Notes under the pieces: generated by a model
Told to the model about the DNA's origin: nothing
The model's input: only the letters and a program-made list of their open reading frames with translations
The model's database searches: none
Assembly (NCBI GenBank): GCA_007123335.1
Contig: SKLG01000447.1
Location: 1-5,238 of the forward strand
Reading direction: 5' to 3'
DNA from: Anaerolineae bacterium
GTDB lineage: Bacteria > Chloroflexota > Anaerolineae > UBA1429
DNA: 5,238 bases
Shown: piece by piece, positions 4,833-5,238 of the stretch
Position numbering within the stretch: position 1 is the first letter of the stretch
How the letters are laid out: the number at the start of each line of letters is the position of its first letter
Position numbers and translations under genes: made by a program

Positions 4833-5238
4833 GTGAAGCGATATCTGATTATCATGCTGGCCCTGGCCCTGGCGCTGCTCGCGGGATGCGCGCCCAAGCC
4901 CGAGATGGATGTGATCGCGACCGTAGCGCCGGACGGCGCCTCGCCATCGGCAGATACGGCGCTGCCAACCCATGATGCGTCGCGTCCCCAGGCCGAGAGT
5001 GATATCGGGCCCATGATCGCGGCTCCCGTGGAGCTGGCCTGCTGGGGCAAGGGGGCGATCCAGGGGCTGGCTCTTGCGCCCGATGGCTCAACCGTGGTCG
5101 TCGCGACGGCGCTGGGCGTCTATCTCTATGACGTGGCCGATATGCGGCAGATAGCCTATATAGAGACGGCGGTTCCCGTCGTGGATGCGGTGCTCTCTCC
5201 CGATGGTCGTACCCTGGTCTGGGGCGCCGTGGACGGCA
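4833..5238 (+). CDS. Lipoprotein with WD40-like beta-propeller repeats, N-terminal part (partial)
   Basis: Reading from the GTG at 4833, the first 19 residues are a lipoprotein signal: a basic start (KRY), a hydrophobic run LIIMLALALALL, and the lipobox LAGC with the lipidated Cys at 19. The mature protein should be anchored to the outer face of the membrane. A Pro/Ala/Asp-rich linker (about 20-65) follows. Two blades of a WD40/YVTN-type propeller come next, each with a PDG turn: LALAPDGSTVVVAT with VYLYDV, then AVLSPDGRTLVWG. The frame is open to the window end, so 135 codons are visible and the full length is unknown. AAAGG (4821-4825) sits 7 bases before this GTG. A GTG at 4815 in the same frame is an alternative, and an ATG at 4854 would lose the basic n-region. 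Such proteins usually act as scaffolds; the partner is unknown. Confidence 0.8.
   Translation, partial: MKRYLIIMLALALALLAGCAPKPEMDVIATVAPDGASPSADTALPTHDASRPQAESDIGPMIAAPVELACWGKGAIQGLALAPDGSTVVVATALGVYLYDVADMRQIAYIETAVPVVDAVLSPDGRTLVWGAVDG

Noticed and set aside
4613..5050. Minus-strand open frames opposite the lipoprotein start
   Set aside because: The plus strand encodes a clear signal peptide, lipobox and propeller repeats; the antisense frames show nothing comparable.

Overview
The window looks like a bacterial chromosome segment of fairly high G+C content. The gene mix fits Chloroflexota (Anaerolineae-like) or a similar environmental lineage: a UroD-like protein, a DapB-like amine dehydrogenase, a DUF3795 protein, and a lipoprotein with beta-propeller repeats. 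That taxonomic guess is inference; no marker gene is present.

Left part (1-3427), minus strand. Four genes read leftward in order. First is a UroD/MtaA-superfamily protein (2291-3427). Next is a DapB-like NAD(P)-binding dehydrogenase related to 2,4-diaminopentanoate dehydrogenases (1219-2241). Then comes an APH/choline-kinase-fold phosphotransferase (146-1222), whose start overlaps the dehydrogenase stop as ATGA. Last is the first 19 codons of a cob(I)alamin adenosyltransferase (57 down to 1, cut by the window edge), recognised by its P-loop. The first three form a tight operon. The adenosyltransferase follows after 88 bases that hold a GC-rich palindrome. The corrinoid link (UroD-like proteins often serve corrinoid methyl transfer, and the last gene makes adenosylcobalamin) suggests one metabolic module, but its substrate cannot be read from the sequence.

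Middle (3428-3739). This is a 312-base divergent intergenic region, less GC-rich than the genes. It carries a tandem pair of 34-base units sharing a perfect 20-base core, plus a plausible extended -10 promoter pointing right.

Right part (3740-5238), plus strand. A Cys-rich DUF3795 protein (3740-4075) and an unrecognised protein with a zinc-ribbon-like Cys pattern (4101-4706) are probably co-transcribed. After a 126-base gap with an extended -10 element inside a small palindrome, a lipoprotein gene with WD40-like repeats starts at a GTG (4833) and runs off the window.

The most unusual signal is inside the phosphotransferase gene. A GC-rich palindromic repeat cluster of about 100 bases (about 806-910) sits in frame and adds about 34 low-complexity residues between two conserved kinase segments. 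A related palindrome lies just upstream of the adenosyltransferase ribosome binding site (75-98). This looks like a dispersed palindromic element able to insert into coding sequence without breaking the frame.
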